A stretch of 64,000 nucleotides of DNA, from contig QEOQ01000508.1 in NCBI GenBank assembly GCA_010279815.1, positions 3,369,217-3,433,216 on the forward strand, given 5' to 3'. Source of the DNA: Brachionus plicatilis. Taxonomy: Eukaryota > Rotifera > Eurotatoria > Ploima > Brachionidae. This document shows, in pieces, positions 1 to 9,864 of the stretch. The notes beneath the pieces were generated by a model. That model was not told where the DNA came from. It worked only from the letters and a program-made list of their open reading frames with translations, and searched no databases. Positions within the stretch are counted from its first letter, which is position 1. Each line of letters starts with the position of its first letter. A program made the translations under genes and the position numbers.

Positions 1-477
1 GCTCAAATTGAATCAACATGTAGTGAAAATTTAAATCAAAACGCTGAAAAAATGGCACAGCAGCACGTGCATAAGTTAGGAGAGGCTAAGGTTGGAGACA
101 CGGTTCAAGTTCCAGTACCAGATGTCGATCGTGGTCCTGCTGATTTGTTAATTATTCTGGCTTATATAACTAAAATAAACTTTAAGAACATGACATATCA
201 GTTAGCCACAAAATATGGAATTATAGCCGGCTGGCATACTAGAAATAAGTTCCACATTTGCAAACAAAATTTGTTAAATATTGAGTCTTTAGATTTAAGT
301 TGCGAGAAAACTCTTAGGGAAATTAATAGTCTGCATTCTATTTGTGGCGGACAAGGTATATTGAAGTGCAATTGTTTAGGCAAATGCGAGAGGAATTGTT
401 CTTGTAAAAAAAGCAATGTTTTATGCAATTCAAAGTGCCATAAAGGCCAGTTAAATAGTAATTGTACTAGGAAATAA
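1..477 (+). CDS. C-terminal part of integrase-type transposon protein (KRAB-A domain-containing protein 2-like), 5' partial
   Basis: The frame is open from base 1 and ends with TAA at 475-477, so the start lies outside the window; the ATG at 52 is internal. The segment reads VGDTVQVPVPDVDRGPAD, then a beta-rich stretch and a cysteine-rich tail with CGGQG, KCNC, CERNCSCKK and CNSKCH. This order (small DNA-binding-like barrel followed by a Cys cluster) is what I know from the C-termini of invertebrate KRBA2-like proteins, which carry an rve-type integrase core upstream. The core itself is not in the window. It most likely belongs to a domesticated or active transposon rather than a host gene. 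No stops or frameshifts are seen in this part, which suggests a young copy. Confidence 0.7.
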   Translation, partial: AQIESTCSENLNQNAEKMAQQHVHKLGEAKVGDTVQVPVPDVDRGPADLLIILAYITKINFKNMTYQLATKYGIIAGWHTRNKFHICKQNLLNIESLDLSCEKTLREINSLHSICGGQGILKCNCLGKCERNCSCKKSNVLCNSKCHKGQLNSNCTRK

Positions 478-954
478 TTTTTTTTACTTAATCAATAATT
501 TTGTTAAATACTTATTTTATTAAAATCAATTTGATTTTTACTTAAATTACATTTTTTTATATATTAAGCTTAAAAAATTAGTTGTAATATAAATTTTACT
601 TAAATAAAAATTTTTGTATCAATTTTACTTAAACGTTAATAATTTAGCTAAAGTAAATAGTTTGACTATTTAGTAATGACATATATATATAAATAATTAA
701 AAAAAATACAATTTATTTTTAGAACTTGGTCAGGTAATAAGGCAAGATTAAAAACTTTAAGAATCTCGGGAAATGCAATTTTCCATTTTGTTTAAAAAAT
801 ATCAGCCGAAAAAGGCACACTTCAAAATTTTAATTTTTTTTTATATAATTTTATCAGCAGTTTTCAGTGTTCAATAGAAAATTCAAAAATAAAGATCTAG
901 TTTGAAGGCAATTCAATTTATTTCTTGTATAGTGCATGTTTGTTCGCTTTTAAC

Positions 955-998
955 ATTTTCAAAAAAGTAATTTTACGTAAAATTACTTTTTTGAAAAT
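955..998. repeat. 44-bp perfect palindrome
   Basis: The sequence reads the same on both strands around the centre TTTTACGTAAAA at 976/977, over 22 bp on each side. It would form a loop-free cruciform. It is probably the core of a decayed inverted-repeat transposon; the same ACGTAA centre recurs at 1191-1210 and in the 54.9-55.9 kb element. Confidence 0.85.
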
Positions 999-1167
999 TT
1001 TAGTTAAAAAGGTGAGAAAATTCAAATTTTTAAAAATCGTCTAAAATTTTGAATTTTCGACAGTTTTTTGGCCGTTTTACATTAACGTAATTTTACTATT
1101 CTATCTTTACGTTAATTTACTTTTTTTTCTTTTAATATATATGATAATAAAATAAATTATACAGTAG

Positions 1168-1236
1168 CGCTACGCCACTTGAATTTTAATTTACGTAATT
1201 TGACGTAAATTTACGAAAAATTCAAGTGGCGTAGCG
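1168..1236. repeat. Inverted repeat with 20-bp perfect arms (MITE-like)
   Basis: The arm CGCTACGCCACTTGAATTTT at 1168-1187 is exactly the reverse complement of 1217-1236. The inner bases (AATTTACGT / ACGTAAATT) also pair, so nearly the whole 69 bp folds into one hairpin. The arms are clearly more G+C-rich than the surroundings. No clear target duplication was found. Confidence 0.8.
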
Positions 1237-2336
1237 TATTTTTAGTTATTAAATTATTTTAATTTAATTATTCTAAACATAATATCGCTGTGGAGCAATT
1301 CTTGTTCCCAGATTTAAGTAGAGAGGGAATTTGGGTATTTTGGATTGTTGAAAAGGTAATACCAGGTAAACTAGATCAGAGCAAATACTATTTCTAAAGC
1401 TCCTTCAAATTAAAAAAATTATTAACTTCAATTGTTTATTTTTACATCAGTATCGAGAATTAGGCATTCCATTAAATAGCTATTTTATTCTATTTATTCT
1501 CATTGTCTAAAAATTTTTCACCTAATTTGAAATTTGAACACCAGTTCTATTTTGGTTAACCTTTTCGTGAACAAAAAAATTGGGTGAACTTATAGTTGAC
1601 AAACCCGAGAACAAAAATTGTTCGCAAAATATGTGAAATATGGATCGCCAAACCGACTAGATTGAGTTTTTCAACGATTGAATATTAATTTAAATCTAAA
1701 TGAATTATTTTTCTTTTTTTATTTTATTTTATCTTATTTAACTTTATTTTTAGTTTTTTTGTTTCATATATTTTATTATGAAGGTTGGTTAAGGTACAGA
1801 TAAACAAATAAATAAATAATTTAAAAGTTAAAAAAAATAAATTTCAATATTTTTTTCTAATTTCTAGATAAGAATTAAACTCATTCTATTTCACTAAAGA
1901 GTTAAATTTCAAATATGAAAATGCTTGCAATATTAACTTAAAATTATTTTTTTATTTTAAACTGAAAAAAATATTTGATACATCGCACTTTTTCAATGTT
2001 ATTTCAACATTAGATACATTTTGTGATTCAAACACAAAAAATTAAATCAAACTAATTAGGAGATTTTTTTTATCAAATTCATTCAATAACAAAAATTAAA
2101 TTTTTTGAAATAAAGTCAATTCAAAGTTAAGTCAAGTAAAATGATTTAACTTTTAAAAAAAATTTCTTAAGTCAACTCAAATGACTTGAGCTTAAAATGA
2201 CTTAAAAAGGCAAATGGAAGTTTCAGATCAAATTTTAAGATCAAAACGATCATCTAAAATTTCAAAACTTAATTAACCTAATGATTTTGATAATTTTTAA
2301 GAAATATATACTAAACATTACTAGACATGTTATATC

Positions 2337-2900
2337 TAATAATGGGGCTGCATCTTTTCATAGCATGTAATGTTTCATAGCATTTTTTTTTTCATAGCAT
2401 TTTTCTTCAAAGCATTTTTTTCATAGCACAAATTAATATAATAAAAAAAATAATTGATTGAGTAAATAATACATTTTATTGATATTTTATTGATAAATTA
2501 GATGATTATAAATGATTAATTATATTGATTCATTAGAGCTAAACGCACCATGCCGAGCTTCAACCGTATTATTGGTACGAGGCAAGTCGCTTAATACTCT
2601 TTTATAAAGATTCCACGTTGGGATTGGGTATCTTGCATTGGAATTTATGGTGCCTATATAATTCTTCTCAAAATACTTTATTAAAGGTTTCAAAGAAGAG
2701 TGAAGACAGGACTAAAAAATTTTTATTTGTTTTAATTTATAATTAATTGCTATGAAAATATTTGCTATGAAAAATAAGTGCTATGAAAATAGATGCTATG
2801 AAATTTTCGACAAATGCTATGAAAATTTATTTGTCTGCTATGAAAAAAAGATGCGATGAAAAATAAAATGCAATGAAACATTACACCGCCCTAATAATGG
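2337..2900. mobile_element. MULE-derived DNA transposon with 9-bp target site duplication
   Basis: The 9-bp direct repeat TAATAATGG at 2337-2345 and 2892-2900 flanks the element. The ends are GGCTGCATC and GACCGCCC-like inverted starts, and many copies of TTTCATAGCA point inward on the left while TGCTATGAAA points the other way on the right (2341-2420 and 2750-2880). Inside, on the minus strand, lies a transposase fragment of the MULE family (see 2522-2700). Target duplications of 8-10 bp, usually 9, are typical of MULEs, so duplication length and coding remnant agree. The element is non-autonomous because most of the transposase is missing. Confidence 0.8.
2522..2700 (-). pseudogene. MULE transposase C-terminal fragment
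   Basis: The minus strand reads LIKYFEKNYIG, then NARYPIPTWNLYKRVLSD, LPRTNNTVEARHGAFSS and a stop. The pattern Y-F-E-x(4)-G ... R-(Y/F)-P-I-x-x-W-N ... L-P-R-T-N-N-x-V-E-x-x-H is characteristic of the C-terminal part of MULE/FLYWCH-associated transposases in invertebrates. Only about 55 residues remain, with no start and a stop directly after the last conserved block. It lies inside the element flanked by the 9-bp duplication. Confidence 0.75.
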
Positions 2901-3449
2901 TTTATTTTCAAATTAACATCAAAATGATTGATCTCTAATTTATTTAACAAAAACAATCAATAATTTAAATAATTCAGGTTAAGTTAATTCACAAATTCTA
3001 ACTCAAACATTTTATAGCCATTCATTCAAAATGAAATAATTTTATTTTTCTACTTAAAAAAATTTTAAATTTTAAAACATTGAATTTCTTTGTATTTAAA
3101 AATAAGTTTTCATTCAAATCAATTAAAAAATTTAAACCTATTGAAGTTAAATAAAAAAGGAAATCTTAAAATTTAAAATATGAAAATAAACTTGACATGA
3201 CATGTTAATTAATTGCTTTGGAAAAAAATTATTTTTTCCCTATTATTAAAAACAATATTACGATTTATATTTTTATCTATTGATCTTATTCTCAAACTTC
3301 AATTTGCCCTTAAAAATTACTTAAATTTTTGACTTACACTAAAGTTTGACTAATACCTACCTATTTGCCACTGTTTGAACACCATTCAAAAAAAAAATAA
3401 TAAAAAATTATCAAATAAATATCAGCTTATTTTATTAGTAAATTTTTGT
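2901..3449. other. Gene-free A+T-rich spacer
   Basis: I see no gene, RNA or clear repeat. The last part is the 3' flank of the minus-strand gene that ends at 3450. Confidence 0.5.
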
Positions 3450-4745
3450 TTAACTTTCCAAAGCAAAATGAACGCGAGAGTTGTTATTTGAATGATTGTT
3501 GTTTGCGTTGGCTGAAAATAAAGAACTAGACTTTGAGTGCCTGTTGTTCAAGTCAAACTGAGCTTGAGACGAAGACCAAGGCTTGTCGTCCAACAAGTGA
3601 GAAATGGTCTTAATGCACTCTTCATTTTCCTCAGGCTCCTGGGCCTTGTTCGCCTGGTCCATCCTGACCTGGCTGTTGTTTGGAGACTCCTCCGGAATTG
3701 TTTCTCCAATGGTGAATTCAGCTTTTTTGAAGTCGCTTTTGACCGGGCTGCACTTGCTCAACAAGGGCTCTGTGTCTCTTGGCTCTTCTTGAAAATTAAC
3801 ACTCTTCGAATAGTCTGTGACTGTGATGGCTGGATGGTGATTTTTCTCCTTGCAAACAAGAGAGCTATGAGAGCCGACATTGCTTTGAATTGCTGAATGA
3901 TTTCCACTGTTGAGCTGGGACGATTTTTTGGCCAAATAATTGTGGATCGACTCGAAGTATTTGCGCCTGGGTTGCTTGATAAAATAGTGAGCTATGGTGA
4001 TCACGACCAAAACAAGGACCAGCAGAACCAGTATAAAAATGACCATTACAAGCTCACGGTCGATGCCATTGATCCCGTGAGAGTCAGAGTTGAGCGCACT
4101 GAGAAAATGGGTCGGCGTGTCTATGTCAACACATAGCTCGACATCATGGACCCGTTCATCTTCGAGCAATGCACGGCTCATTTGGACACATTCGGTTGAG
4201 TTTTCACTAAATTGAGGGTTTTGCTTGTAGAATGAAACACAGACTATGTAGGGCCTGAGATGGACCCGGTTTATGACCAGAGTATTGACTGGGTCGATTA
4301 TCTCGTTTCTCTTTAGGAAAATGTTCGCCTTGCCTAGCTCGCGGTAGCTGAACATGTAGTATGCGTAGTGGAGGCTGTTCTTGAACTTGGTTACATTGCC
4401 AAAGTCTATGTCCACTCTGATGCAGTGTGGCGACTCGAAAAATTGGTACTTCCAATTTATTTCGAGCAGCGAGTCATTTATCAGGCTGAATGTGTGATCC
4501 TGGGCACACTGCTGGTAGAATATGGCATAGGCTTGGGACAGCGAGGAAACAGATGAGGCCTGAACGGAACTGGACATGATCAGACGGCTTTCGACATGCG
4601 GGTTGAACACGTCGTAGTAGTCGCTGCATGTTGTCTTGTAATTGGGCTTGGCGTGTTTCAGCTGCTGCTGGTGCTTCTTGCTACTCGAGGACAACACTGA
4701 GCCAAAGGACAGAAAAAAGAACAGAGCAAAATGGTTAGGACGCAT
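3450..4745 (-). CDS. Single-pass type I membrane protein with FN3-like ectodomain (unrecognised)
   Basis: One uninterrupted frame of 431 residues. Residues 1-20 form a signal peptide (MRPNHFALFFFLSFGSVLSS). The ectodomain (about 21-230) contains Cys at 40, 80, 108, 169, 186 and 205 and possible N-glycosylation sites at 90, 117 and 182. The stretch LRPYIVCVSFY followed by STECVQMSR around 163-191 looks like the last strands of a fibronectin type III domain. One membrane helix spans about 232-254, followed by basic residues (KQPRRK). The cytoplasmic tail of about 175 residues is polar, rich in S, N and E, and looks disordered. Base composition is much less A+T-rich than the flanks, which supports real coding. 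I do not recognise the family. A receptor or adhesion protein is an inference from topology only. Confidence 0.75.
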   Translation of the reverse strand: MRPNHFALFFFLSFGSVLSSSSKKHQQQLKHAKPNYKTTCSDYYDVFNPHVESRLIMSSSVQASSVSSLSQAYAIFYQQCAQDHTFSLINDSLLEINWKYQFFESPHCIRVDIDFGNVTKFKNSLHYAYYMFSYRELGKANIFLKRNEIIDPVNTLVINRVHLRPYIVCVSFYKQNPQFSENSTECVQMSRALLEDERVHDVELCVDIDTPTHFLSALNSDSHGINGIDRELVMVIFILVLLVLVLVVITIAHYFIKQPRRKYFESIHNYLAKKSSQLNSGNHSAIQSNVGSHSSLVCKEKNHHPAITVTDYSKSVNFQEEPRDTEPLLSKCSPVKSDFKKAEFTIGETIPEESPNNSQVRMDQANKAQEPEENEECIKTISHLLDDKPWSSSQAQFDLNNRHSKSSSLFSANANNNHSNNNSRVHFALES

Positions 4746-4999
4746 TGTTTGTCATGGTTTTAGAGATTTTTTGCTAGTGAAAATGGCAACTTTTTGTTTG
4801 TGTTTTTGTTGTTGGTGGTGGTTTATGAGTGAGTGAGTTCGTTTGAGTTGAAATTATGAAAAATATTTTAAATGGTTGTTTCTAGACGAATTTTTTGCAA
4901 TCGAATTTATTATGAAAATCAGAGTCTAGAGCCCATATAAAACATATTTAAACCCTATACATGCTAAAAAAAAAAATTTGATTTATTTCAAATAGATGG
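4746..4999. other. Upstream region of the membrane-protein gene
   Basis: This is the 5' flank of the minus-strand gene. No TATA box or other site is convincing. Confidence 0.4.
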
Positions 5000-5461
5000 T
5001 TTTGTTACGGACCATCAAAATTTTTCAAAATACAAGCTCAATCTTTTTTTGAGCAGCATCCAATTCCACTTGAACCTTTTTCGACGTTTTTGGGTATAAA
5101 ATTCGACCCCAAGCTCAGCTTCAAAAACCTTTTTGAAAATATTTGCTCAAGAACAACATCAAAAATCAATCTCATTCGGAGAATAAAAGGTCTAAAACTC
5201 AAAAATTCCTTGGCTCTATGCAAAATTATTTTCAAAAACTTTATCCGCTCAATCTTCGATTATGCTTTTATTCCACTATGTTGTTCAACGCTCGATAACG
5301 ATAAATTGCTCAATTTAAACTGACATTTATCTATATTATCATTATTTATACAAATCAAAAAGACCAATCTATAAAACCGTCAAACAACAACGCCACAGGC
5401 TGTCATAGCAGAGCGTTTACTAACACTACTGCTTGGGATACAACCATCCCTACAGCTCATA

Positions 5462-5502
<41 letters not shown>

Positions 5503-5690
5503 TCAACTCAAATTGGACTTAATTGAAACACGCTCTAAAGTTCTGATCAAAAAATTTTTTATCAAAAAATCAAACCACCAACAATTAAGATCAGACCTGT
5601 ATGAATTTAACTTGTTAGATGAAACTTTAAACGCTAAGTTTACTTCGCTCTTCTTAGACTTCAAAACAATAGTTTCTACATAAAAATCTA
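5000..5690 (+). pseudogene. Non-LTR retrotransposon reverse transcriptase, C-terminal remnant
   Basis: From about 5051 the plus strand reads IPLEPFSTFLGIKFDPKL, then SFKNLFENICSRTTSKINLI, RRIKG and FIRSIFDYAFIPL. This is the region just downstream of the palm domain in LINE reverse transcriptases (the LGI/LGV block and the F-x-R-S-x-x-D/E-Y-A block). A stop follows at 5321-5323. The typical far C-terminal segment resumes near 5520 (EFNLLDETLNAKF) and ends in a stop near 5681. Catalytic motifs are absent, so this is a 5'-truncated dead copy. An (ACT)n tract separates the two parts. Confidence 0.8.
5462..5502. repeat. (ACT)n microsatellite
   Basis: About thirteen uninterrupted ACT/CTA units inside the LINE remnant. 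Confidence 0.95.
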
Positions 5691-6947
5691 TTAACTAAAA
5701 ACCATAAACTTATTTTATTTTATTAGAAAAATTTTCATTTAACTCATTTTATTTACTAACGCTGGGCTAAAAAGAAGGACTAAGTTCCATTCTGAGCAGC
5801 CTGAGGTTCTCCTCGAATTTATTTAGAAAATAAATAAATAAAAAATCAAAATTTTTTCCAATTTATTTATTTTTGGACGTTAACACTTGCATATCATATA
5901 TTTAATAAAAAATATCATTGTTTTAATAAAAATTAACATAAATTTATTAAATCATAATAAAATAATATATTGCATAATATTTTTAATAGATAAACCAAAA
6001 AAAAAATATATTTATTAACAAATTTAATAAAAATAGATCAATTAAAAAAAAATCGGGTCTACCTATTCAACACAATAAAGAAACTTTTCAACACAAATTT
6101 AAACTGATCGTCGCAAAATTAAATCTTCTCATCACAAATTTTGAAAAATAGTGAAAAATCGTTGAACACAAAAAAAAATTATTTAGAAAATTTTTTATTA
6201 CAAATATTAAAGACAAAAAAAGCTTTACAATACAAAGTTTTTTTTTGTTTCAATTGTTTAAATTTCTTAAAAATGCTTTCAAATTTTTTTAAAGTTATTA
6301 AAATTAGTTTTGAAAATTTTCTCCAAATTCAGTCTAAGAATGAATCTTAGAAATCGAAAAAATATCATTTACCTCACCAAGGATAAAATGCCAAAAAAAC
6401 TATTAAGACTATAAGAAATAAAAAGAAAATTGTTCACATTTATTAGCTTTACAAGAATTATTTAAAAAGAAAGATCAGTTTGTTAGCAAGCCAAAAAAAG
6501 GTAGAGCAAAAATTTCTGAAAAATGGTACGTGAGAGAAACAATGATAAAAAACATACTTTGTCAATAAGCTTTGCGATTTTAGATTTGAAAAAATTCAGC
6601 ATTTATTCAATTAATTTTGTGATGAAAAGTTTTTTTCCCTTAATTTAAACTAAATTATTTTTTTTGTGTTCATAATTTTTTCACTATTTTATAAAATTTG
6701 TGCAGAGAAGATAAAATTTTGTGTCAAAAAATTTTTTTCTTTTTTTGAAAAATTAATGATGAGAAGATTTAATATTGTGACGATCAGTCTAAATTTGTGT
6801 TGAAAAGTTTTTTTATTGTGTTGAAATAATAATCCCAAAAAAATATACCAAAAAGAACAAAAAATTACTCAAATTTTTTTTTTTAATTAGTTACTTTTTT
6901 TATTGTTTACATTTATTTGTTGGACAAAAATAATATAATTTTTTTTG
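5691..6947. other. Gene-free A+T-rich stretch
   Basis: No supported gene. Segments near 6060-6190 and 6640-6830 are similar in inverted orientation (AACACAAATTTAAACTGATCG versus its complement), which suggests a degraded inverted-repeat element of about 770 bp. Confidence 0.4.
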
Positions 6948-7314
6948 TAAATAATGGAAAGCATATTCTTGCGTCATATGATCAGGAAAATGTTATTGTT
7001 TACCAAGCTTACAATCATAAAATAGCTAAAGATTGTAAAAGCTGGATACAATCTTTCAAGGATGACATGGATAAAGACAAACTTTTTATGGATGATGTAT
7101 CGTTCGGGCTGGGCTACCAAGCCAAATCAGGAAAGAATTCTTGCTTTCCGGATAAAAAAAGAGGGCTTTGAGGAAATATTAAAATATTCGACTGCTTCCA
7201 ATTCGGATGTTTTATCAAAAAAAGACAAGTCTGTTATTCTTCAGTGGGATCCTGATCACAATCCAGACTTTTCAAAAGTACAAACAGGAAGGAGAGCCAT
7301 TCAATTGGGAATAA
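6948..7314 (+). pseudogene. Truncated, frameshifted copy of the DUF4291 gene
   Basis: This segment is almost identical to 14332-14730. Only single-base differences are seen (for example AAAATG versus AAACTG). After GGAAAGCATATTCTTGCGTC the copy runs in parallel to AATAGCTA. There 43 bases of the intact gene are replaced by 8 (AAGATTGT), which shifts the frame. The copy then continues to CAATTGGGAATAA and stops matching at 7314, losing the C-terminal third. The N-terminal part of the domain is read in one frame and the central block (TWIKTNFLWMMYRSGW) in another. High identity shows the duplication is recent. Confidence 0.85.
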
Positions 7315-7346
7315 ATATATTTATTTATATATATTTTATATTTTAT

Positions 7347-7587
7347 AAATATATTTTAAGCCCCAAAAAATAATTTAGAAAATAAATCTCTCTATAAAAT
7401 TTGTTTATTTCATAATAGAATTTTAGTTACGGTTTCTGCTATATCTAAACTAAAAATTGGTCAAATTAAAAGAGCAAGTCCTACTGCAAAAGCAGCATTT
7501 ATCATCAAAGGTTCAAACTTATTAAAAATTGACGAATTTTCTCTACTTGGTCAGATAATGTTTGGTAAAATTGATAGAAGGTTACAT
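7347..7587. repeat. 241-bp direct repeat, copy 1
   Basis: This is identical by eye to 8090-8330 (offset 743). It includes part of a Pif1-type helicase remnant. The identity implies a recent local duplication. Confidence 0.85.
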
Positions 7588-7745
7588 CAAGTAAAAATTA
7601 TGATCAATTATTAGGAGGCATTTCAGTTATATTAATTGTCGCTCCTGGTCAACTATTACCAGTTGATCAATCTCTTCTGTATGACAATAGATTAAAAGAT
7701 AATATATCACAGACAGATTTAAAGCTTATAAGCAATTAAAAATAG
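7425..7745 (+). pseudogene. Pif1/Helitron-type helicase fragment
   Basis: The plus strand encodes SPTAKAAFIIKGSNLLKIDE, FSLLGQIMFGKIDRRLHQ, then, after a small disruption, LGGISVILIVAPGQLLPV and the start of the next helical block. This matches the Walker B and following region of Pif1 helicases (PTG-AAF-I-G-T ... IDE(F)SM-G ... ID-RLR ... FGG-SVI--GD--QL-PV). The glycine of the Walker-type PTG and the GD of the third motif are lost and the frame is broken near 7590. It is a dead fragment, most likely from a Helitron. Confidence 0.75.
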
Positions 7746-8089
7746 TAATAATCTTTAATCATCAGAGAAAAAAAAAGGTTGAATAATTTAAGCAAACAAA
7801 CTAAATTAAAATATAAATTTATTCAAAATTAAAATAAAATATAAAAAAAAATGAATTGAATGTATATATAAATGACTTAAATTATGGTGTGGTATGGCAT
7901 TAAATGAAAAAATTTAAATTTCTATTAATAAATTTTCATATAAAAATAAATATTTTTATTTTTTTCAAAAATAATTTTATTTTTAATTTTAATAATTTAA
8001 AATAAATATATTTAAAAAAATTAACATAAATTAGATGATATAAGTATAACGGATCGTTACGAGCATATAATCTGAAAGATCTCTATTTT

Positions 8090-8330
8090 AAATATATTTT
8101 AAGCCCCAAAAAATAATTTAGAAAATAAATCTCTCTATAAAATTTGTTTATTTCATAATAGAATTTTAGTTACGGTTTCTGCTATATCTAAACTAAAAAT
8201 TGGTCAAATTAAAAGAGCAAGTCCTACTGCAAAAGCAGCATTTATCATCAAAGGTTCAAACTTATTAAAAATTGACGAATTTTCTCTACTTGGTCAGATA
8301 ATGTTTGGTAAAATTGATAGAAGGTTACAT
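8090..8330 (+). pseudogene. 241-bp direct repeat, copy 2, with helicase fragment
   Basis: This is the second identical copy of 7347-7587. It ends after FGKIDRRLH-equivalent codons and then switches to unrelated sequence. The coding part starts near 8165. Confidence 0.8.
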
Positions 8331-9287
8331 TTACTGAATTATGAGTGTCCAATTTAAAAATTAACTAATAAAAAATCAAATCAATTATCAAATAAAATCT
8401 TATTCACTATTTTGGTTTGCCTATTTGGGCTATGGAAAAAAGCGATTTAAGTTTTCATCGTTTAGTTTAAAAAAGTTCAACATAATATGCTGCTTTATTA
8501 ATCATTTTTTATTTTTAGTTTTCAAAAAGGAATTATTATTTGTTCATTTTGTTTAGTCAATATTTAGTAAGACTTAAAATAAAATTTTCCAAAATTCATG
8601 AGATTCAATCTATTTCTTTTATCAATCTGAATTAAACTAGCCTGACTAAATAAAGACTATTATTTTTGTACAATTTTTGTTACAATACCCCTCATTTTTA
8701 TCCATTTAAAACTTTTAAATTTGTTCAAAAAACATTAAATTTTAAGTTTTCAATTAAACAATTCTAATTTCTTTTTTAAAATATATTCTCAAATCAAAAA
8801 TCCAGTTTTTATTTAATAAATTCAACTTTTTTAAAATTCATTTTATCTGATGGAAACGATATTTTGTTCTTGTTTAAAAAAAGAAAAAATTTATTCTTTA
8901 TCATTCTTCAAAATCTAAAAATTTTGCAAAATATATTGATTTTTGAATTAGTAAAATATTTTTTTTTAATGTTTTTAAATTAGAATTTAATTTGCCTTTT
9001 TTCGTACGTCTTGTTAGGATGTATAAACTGTAATTAAAGGCAAAAATTTTCATAAATTTTCAAAAAAACATCATTTCCAGAAATATTAAATAATAAATTC
9101 TTTAATTTTATATGCCTTTTTATCTATAAATTATTATTTAGACTTAAATTAAAGACTTAATAAAAAGATTTATTTGAAAAAATTCAAAAACAATTTACAG
9201 TTTAATTCAATTTACAATTTTAATTTAGATCTATGTTCAATGTCAATTTTTCTTAACAAATTAATTAATATTTTGCTTAGCACCAGT
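8331..9287. other. Gene-free A+T-rich spacer
   Basis: I see no gene or clear repeat. The end is the 3' flank of the peptide gene at 9288. Confidence 0.5.
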
Positions 9288-9568
9288 CTATTTTCCATAA
9301 ATGCTGTAAAGATTAAATTTTTGAAAATGATAATCATCGACATTTCTTTTTTTCAGCATAATTTCTTCACTATCTACGAATTGACGCCCGTTCGAATCTC
9401 TCTTATCTTGAAAACTAAAAGCATCATAACAATCTTCTGATTTTTTAACAACTGGATCTAAAAAAAAAAATTTTACTTCAAATCTCATTTTATACTTTTT
9501 AAAAGTCTTTTACTTGCTAAGCTAGATAGAGCCAAAAACAAAATAATCCACAAGCAAGAGAGATTCAT
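9288..9568 (-). CDS. Neuropeptide precursor 2 (16-residue amidated peptide ending NLYSIY)
   Basis: Two exons: 9514-9568 and 9288-9457, joined over a 56-nt GT-AG intron in phase 1, giving 74 residues. Residues 1-18 (MNLSCLWIILFLALSSLA) are a signal peptide. A spacer follows with one Cys and a single KR. The tribasic site KKR at 54-56 precedes NVDDYHFQKFNLYSIY (57-72), and then G-K and the stop; GK is an amidation plus trimming signal. The expected product is a secreted, C-terminally amidated 16-mer. Exon layout, intron phase and peptide length are identical to the gene at 9865-10157, so the two are tandem paralogues. I do not recognise the peptide family. Processing is inferred from sequence only. 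Confidence 0.75.
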
Positions 9569-9607
9569 GTTCAAATTTTTCAATTAAAAAAATTTAATTT
9601 CAAACTC

Positions 9608-9615
9608 TTTTTATA
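9608..9615 (-). promoter_or_regulatory. TATA box of neuropeptide gene 2
   Basis: TATAAAAA on the minus strand, 40 nt upstream of the start codon at 9568. Confidence 0.45.
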
Positions 9616-9864
9616 TGACGTTCAAAAACTCGATTCATAAAAAAAACTTGTTGCTTTTTTAACAACTTAATGCTTTTTCAAAATTCAAAAAATAATTCGC
9701 AAAAAATTTAAAAAGGACTCGCCTTATTTTTTTATTTTAAATTCATTCAATTTTAAGCTGCTTGTTAAAAATAAAATAAATTTGAAAAATCTCTTTAAAA
9801 AAATATTTTATTAAACAATAATTACAATTCAAAAATACAACAAAAAAAGTTCTTTGACAAATTA

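Larger units (their letters stand above)
478..2336. other. Gene-free A+T-rich stretch with palindromes
   Basis: I see no supported gene. The stretch holds a perfect palindrome at 955-998, an inverted repeat at 1168-1236 and several TTACGTAAA-type motifs that recur elsewhere in the window. An open stretch near 1290-1396 has no start or recognisable motif, so I do not call it a gene. Confidence 0.6.

Noticed and set aside
198..428. Minus-strand frame of 76 codons
   Set aside because: It is antisense to the conserved transposon protein at 1-477.
1290..1396. Open plus-strand stretch reading LFPDLSREGIWVFW
   Set aside because: No start, no splice context and no recognised family; too short to support a gene.
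3537..4556. Several plus-strand frames
   Set aside because: Shadows of the membrane-protein gene on the minus strand.
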